44,135 bases of DNA. It comes from CANNBR01 sp964592275. Its GTDB lineage: Bacteria; Babelota; Babeliae; Babelales; CAIQNR01. Of the stretch, positions 41,962 through 44,135 are shown in pieces. Position 1 is the stretch's first letter. Every line of letters begins with the position of its first letter. Position numbers and translations under genes: made by a program. The stretch covers positions 1 to 44,135 of the forward strand of contig CAZQDJ010000007.1 in assembly GCA_964592275.1 (NCBI GenBank), written 5' to 3'. Under the pieces are notes generated by a model. That model saw only the letters and a program-made list of their open reading frames with translations, was not told where the DNA came from and did not search any database.

Positions 41962-42633
41962 TTAAATAAATTTTTGGATGCGTTGAATAACACGCCCAAT
42001 AATTCTAAAATGATCTTTTCCACGAACCAAAGCTATAGGAGCTTGTTTACGGCTTGGAGACTCAAGAACAATAAAATCTTCGCTAAACGTTACTTGCATA
42101 ACCGCTTTTGTCGGAGCGTCATTACCAAATTCAACAGCAGCAATATCGCCAGAACGAGTCCAAATTTCAGGAGAAACAATAAGTAAATCCCCTTTAACAA
42201 AAGCTGGAGCCAACAAGTTGTTGTCAACTGCAAAAGCAAACATAGCGGCATCGTTTGAGTTTAATGTTGGAACAAAAACATCTTTATAACCAGTTGTAGT
42301 CTGCATAAGTTGATTATTGTAAGGAGATGGATTTGAAGGGATTTCACCAACAACAGGCACTACTTGTACCTTAAGTTCAACGTCAGAGCGTTGTGGCATA
42401 CTTACATTATTATCAATATTATCAGTTCTTTTGCGTCTTTCAGCAAAAAGATCAATCGGGGTGATTTCAAAAGCATTCGCTAATTTTTTAAGAGAGTCTT
42501 CATTCCAACGTCTTGTGCCATTCTTAATATGAGTAAGATAGCTTTCAGACATTCCCGTTTTTTCAGCAAGGACTTTTGTAGTCCATCCTTTTTCTCTCAG
42601 TAACTCTTTTACGCGTAAAGCGGTAGATGACAT
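41962..42633 (-). CDS. XRE-family repressor with S24/LexA-like C-domain lacking the catalytic Ser
   Basis: The protein has 223 residues. The N-terminal HTH (about 16-60) reads GWTTKVLAEKTGMSESYLTHIKNGTRRW. The C-terminal domain is LexA/CI-like: VPVVGEIPS near residues 92-100 (usual Ala-Gly cleavage region), then FAVDNNLLAPAFVKGDLLIVSP near 134-155. In active S24 peptidases the latter reads V-x-GDSM-x-P with the nucleophile Ser, here replaced by Leu140; a Lys (176) remains in the normal place. It is therefore probably a non-cleaving repressor, possibly responding to a ligand or partner. The sequence shows no prophage nearby. AAGGAG precedes ATG 42633. It is divergent from rnhB. Confidence 0.85.
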   Translation of the reverse strand: MSSTALRVKELLREKGWTTKVLAEKTGMSESYLTHIKNGTRRWNEDSLKKLANAFEITPIDLFAERRKRTDNIDNNVSMPQRSDVELKVQVVPVVGEIPSNPSPYNNQLMQTTTGYKDVFVPTLNSNDAAMFAFAVDNNLLAPAFVKGDLLIVSPEIWTRSGDIAAVEFGNDAPTKAVMQVTFSEDFIVLESPSRKQAPIALVRGKDHFRIIGRVIQRIQKFI

Positions 42634-42749
42634 GACTTGACTCCTTCTTACAAAGTTTTACTCTCTTGATACTACAAAAGAGCTTATTACATTACAGTAA
42701 AAACCTGCGTATATTTCTAATAGAGTACAGATAACCATATAGTTGTCAA

Positions 42750-43466
42750 ATGGAAAAGATTTCAAATGAGCTTGCTAACCATAGCCTTCAACATAATCCA
42801 GTTTTCTATGAGGAGGCTTTTTGGGCAAAATACGCTTATGTTTGCGGAATTGATGAAGTAGGGCGAGGTTGTTTAGCGGGGCCAGTAGTTACTGCTGCGG
42901 TTGTTTTATTTCCTTTTTGTACGCATCCTCTCTTAAAAGATTCTAAAATACTGACTGAAAAAAAACGTATTGTTGCGGCTCAATGGATTTTGAAAAATAG
43001 CTGGTTTAGTTATGGAGTTGTAGATAATTCTGAAATTGATCGTCTCAATATTTATAAAGCAACGCAGGAAGCAATGCGTCAGGCGGTCTATGGGCTCTTT
43101 TCTCAGAAAATTGGCCCGTGGCGACCAGAACTAATTCTTATCGACGCGATACCTCTTACGATCCCTTACCTTTCTCCCATGCCCGAAATTCTTTCATTTC
43201 CCTATGGTGAAAGTCATTCAATTTCTATTGCTGCAGCTTCTATTTTAGCAAAAGTTAAACGGGATGAGCTTATAACTCGCATGGCAAAGCAGTTTCCAGG
43301 CTATGCTTTTGAAGAACATAAGGGGTATGGAACTATCGATCACCAAAAAGCTTTGCTGGTAAAAGGGCCTTCTCTTATCCATCGAACAACCTTTATCAAA
43401 AATTTTTTACAAAAAGAGGAATTAGGTGAAATCAACACAGATAAACAAGGGGCACTGTTTTGCTGA
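42750..43466 (+). CDS. rnhB: Ribonuclease HII
   Basis: RNase HII removes single ribonucleotides and RNA primers from DNA. YVCGIDEVGRGCLAGPVV holds the catalytic Asp35-Glu36, LILIDAIPL and the block SHSISIAAASILAKVKRDELITRMAKQFPGYAFEEHKGYG (quoted in part as SIAAASILAKVKRDE and HKGYGT) complete the signature. 238 residues, with an N-terminal extension of about 25. No Shine-Dalgarno is visible before ATG 42750. The last 41 nt overlap the next gene on the same strand. The divergent S24-like regulator could control it, without direct evidence. Confidence 0.94.
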   Translation: MEKISNELANHSLQHNPVFYEEAFWAKYAYVCGIDEVGRGCLAGPVVTAAVVLFPFCTHPLLKDSKILTEKKRIVAAQWILKNSWFSYGVVDNSEIDRLNIYKATQEAMRQAVYGLFSQKIGPWRPELILIDAIPLTIPYLSPMPEILSFPYGESHSISIAAASILAKVKRDELITRMAKQFPGYAFEEHKGYGTIDHQKALLVKGPSLIHRTTFIKNFLQKEELGEINTDKQGALFC

Positions 43467-44040
43467 AGTTATTCAAAGCTCACTTCAATCATTTACTGCT
43501 CAAAGCTGGAACTGGGACTATTTTCCTGCGTTTGGATCATTGGTTACAGTAATCACTGAAAAGCGAACTCTTTTTGGTATTGTTTATGCAGTACAAACAG
43601 GTTCATCTGATGCAGGGCGCTATCCTTTTACTTTTCAAAAAACAGAAGAAGAGCTTTTAGCAGAACAGCCACAAATTTTCGAATTTTTGCAAACGACTTT
43701 TTCGTGCCTTATTGTTGGCTTTTTAGAAGCTGATACCCTCACCTACCAAATGAGTCCCGAGCCTGCTAAAATGCACGCATTTGTACATCATGCAACACCC
43801 GAACAAACACGCTCATTTTTTTCATCATCACTTTATTTGCACCTTATTTTTAATGCGCCAGAAATTACCGTAGGCGATGAACTTTTGCTCTCTTTTTTAA
43901 AAACAAAAAAAGATCTTGGATTTTTAACGCAAGAATCATTTCTGAGTTTTATCGAGACCGTATCTTTGGCAACTGGAGATGATTATCGAAAATTAAAAAT
44001 TTTCATGAACAGGGCTTATCCCTTACTTGCCTCGTTATAG
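43426..44040 (+). CDS. Conserved-looking protein of unknown function overlapping rnhB
   Basis: 204 residues, starting at GTG 43426 with GAGGA six bases upstream, within the rnhB 3' end (41 nt overlap), which points to coupled translation. The N-terminal 100 residues (PAFGSLVTVITEKRTLFGIVYAVQTGS and later FSCLIVGFLEA) look like a small beta-barrel, possibly HAS-barrel-like as in HerA/ATP-synthase N-domains; this is a weak resemblance. The C-terminal half is helical (LLSFLKTKKDLGFLTQESFLSFIE). No signal peptide and no catalytic motif were seen. The link to rnhB suggests a nucleic-acid role. Confidence 0.72.
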   Translation: MKSTQINKGHCFAEVIQSSLQSFTAQSWNWDYFPAFGSLVTVITEKRTLFGIVYAVQTGSSDAGRYPFTFQKTEEELLAEQPQIFEFLQTTFSCLIVGFLEADTLTYQMSPEPAKMHAFVHHATPEQTRSFFSSSLYLHLIFNAPEITVGDELLLSFLKTKKDLGFLTQESFLSFIETVSLATGDDYRKLKIFMNRAYPLLASL

Positions 44041-44135
44041 GCTCTTGGGTTTTGTTGAGTTTTTCTACAAAACTATCTCTGGCCAAGTCTAAAATGAAGT
44101 GCGACAACTTTCTGATAGAATTAAATTTGAACAAA

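Noticed and set aside
1..44135. CRISPR array, tRNA or rRNA genes, or a prophage
   Set aside because: No regularly spaced repeats, no cloverleaf with a GTTCGA arm, no rRNA segments and no phage structural genes were seen. The S24-like repressor alone does not indicate a prophage.
44041..44135. Possible insertion-sequence end (GAAGTGCGACAACTTTCTG) at the window edge
   Set aside because: No matching inverted partner or transposase is in the window, so it cannot be supported.

Overview
The window looks like a chromosomal piece of a low-GC, Gram-negative, host-associated bacterium. The best fit is the candidate phylum Dependentiae (TM6), intracellular bacteria of protists. This is inference from gene content: ordinary single-copy housekeeping genes (mutL, rpsA, ndk, murI, nusB, efp, galE, hisS, rsmE, tsaB, ruvX, murE, truA, rpsF-rpsR, rnhB) are interleaved with many proteins of unknown function that carry signal peptides, including ankyrin-like, C2H2 zinc-finger and poly-proline proteins. 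MurI and a DNPR-type MurE imply meso-diaminopimelate peptidoglycan. Paired beta-barrel-like proteins imply an outer membrane. No tRNA, rRNA or CRISPR array was seen.

Layout. 1-308 is repeat-bearing intergenic DNA. 309-4947: mutL, two small exported proteins, a Nudix-like hydrolase and a membrane protein. 5228-9508: rpsA-ndk, an exported alpha/beta hydrolase, an inverted-repeat element and murI. 9569-16636: a 1038-residue exported protein, a graveyard holding relics of a MntA-type gene and of the murI 3' end, then an exported Glu/Gln-rich protein and a 950-residue ankyrin-like protein. 16634-17569: a HepT/MntA toxin-antitoxin pair between two copies of a 45-bp terminator-bearing direct repeat. 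17590-18648: the efp-nusB operon. 18766-19790: a signal-peptide-bearing triple C2H2 zinc-finger protein between two copies of a miniature inverted-repeat element. Next come a DUF1016/YhcG-type nuclease with a histone-H1-like tail and galE.

22169-30450 (minus strand) is a cell-surface region: two paralogous beta-barrel-like proteins, each followed by a different large exported partner. One partner carries a formin-FH1-like poly-proline segment. 30648-44040 is mostly housekeeping (hisS, rsmE, tsaB, ruvX, an Na+/amino-acid symporter, murE, truA, rpsF-rpsR, rnhB). It is interrupted by a 360-bp inverted-repeat element, a roughly 600-bp hairpin-rich element with terminal inverted repeats, a membrane-anchored GNAT acetyltransferase and an S24-like repressor lacking the catalytic serine.

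The main themes are a dense set of exported candidate effector and surface proteins, and several small mobile or recombinogenic elements placed directly around the accessory genes. The best candidates for something undescribed are the zinc-finger protein and its flanking elements, the barrel-plus-partner cassettes, and the HepT/MntA cassette with its relic copy.
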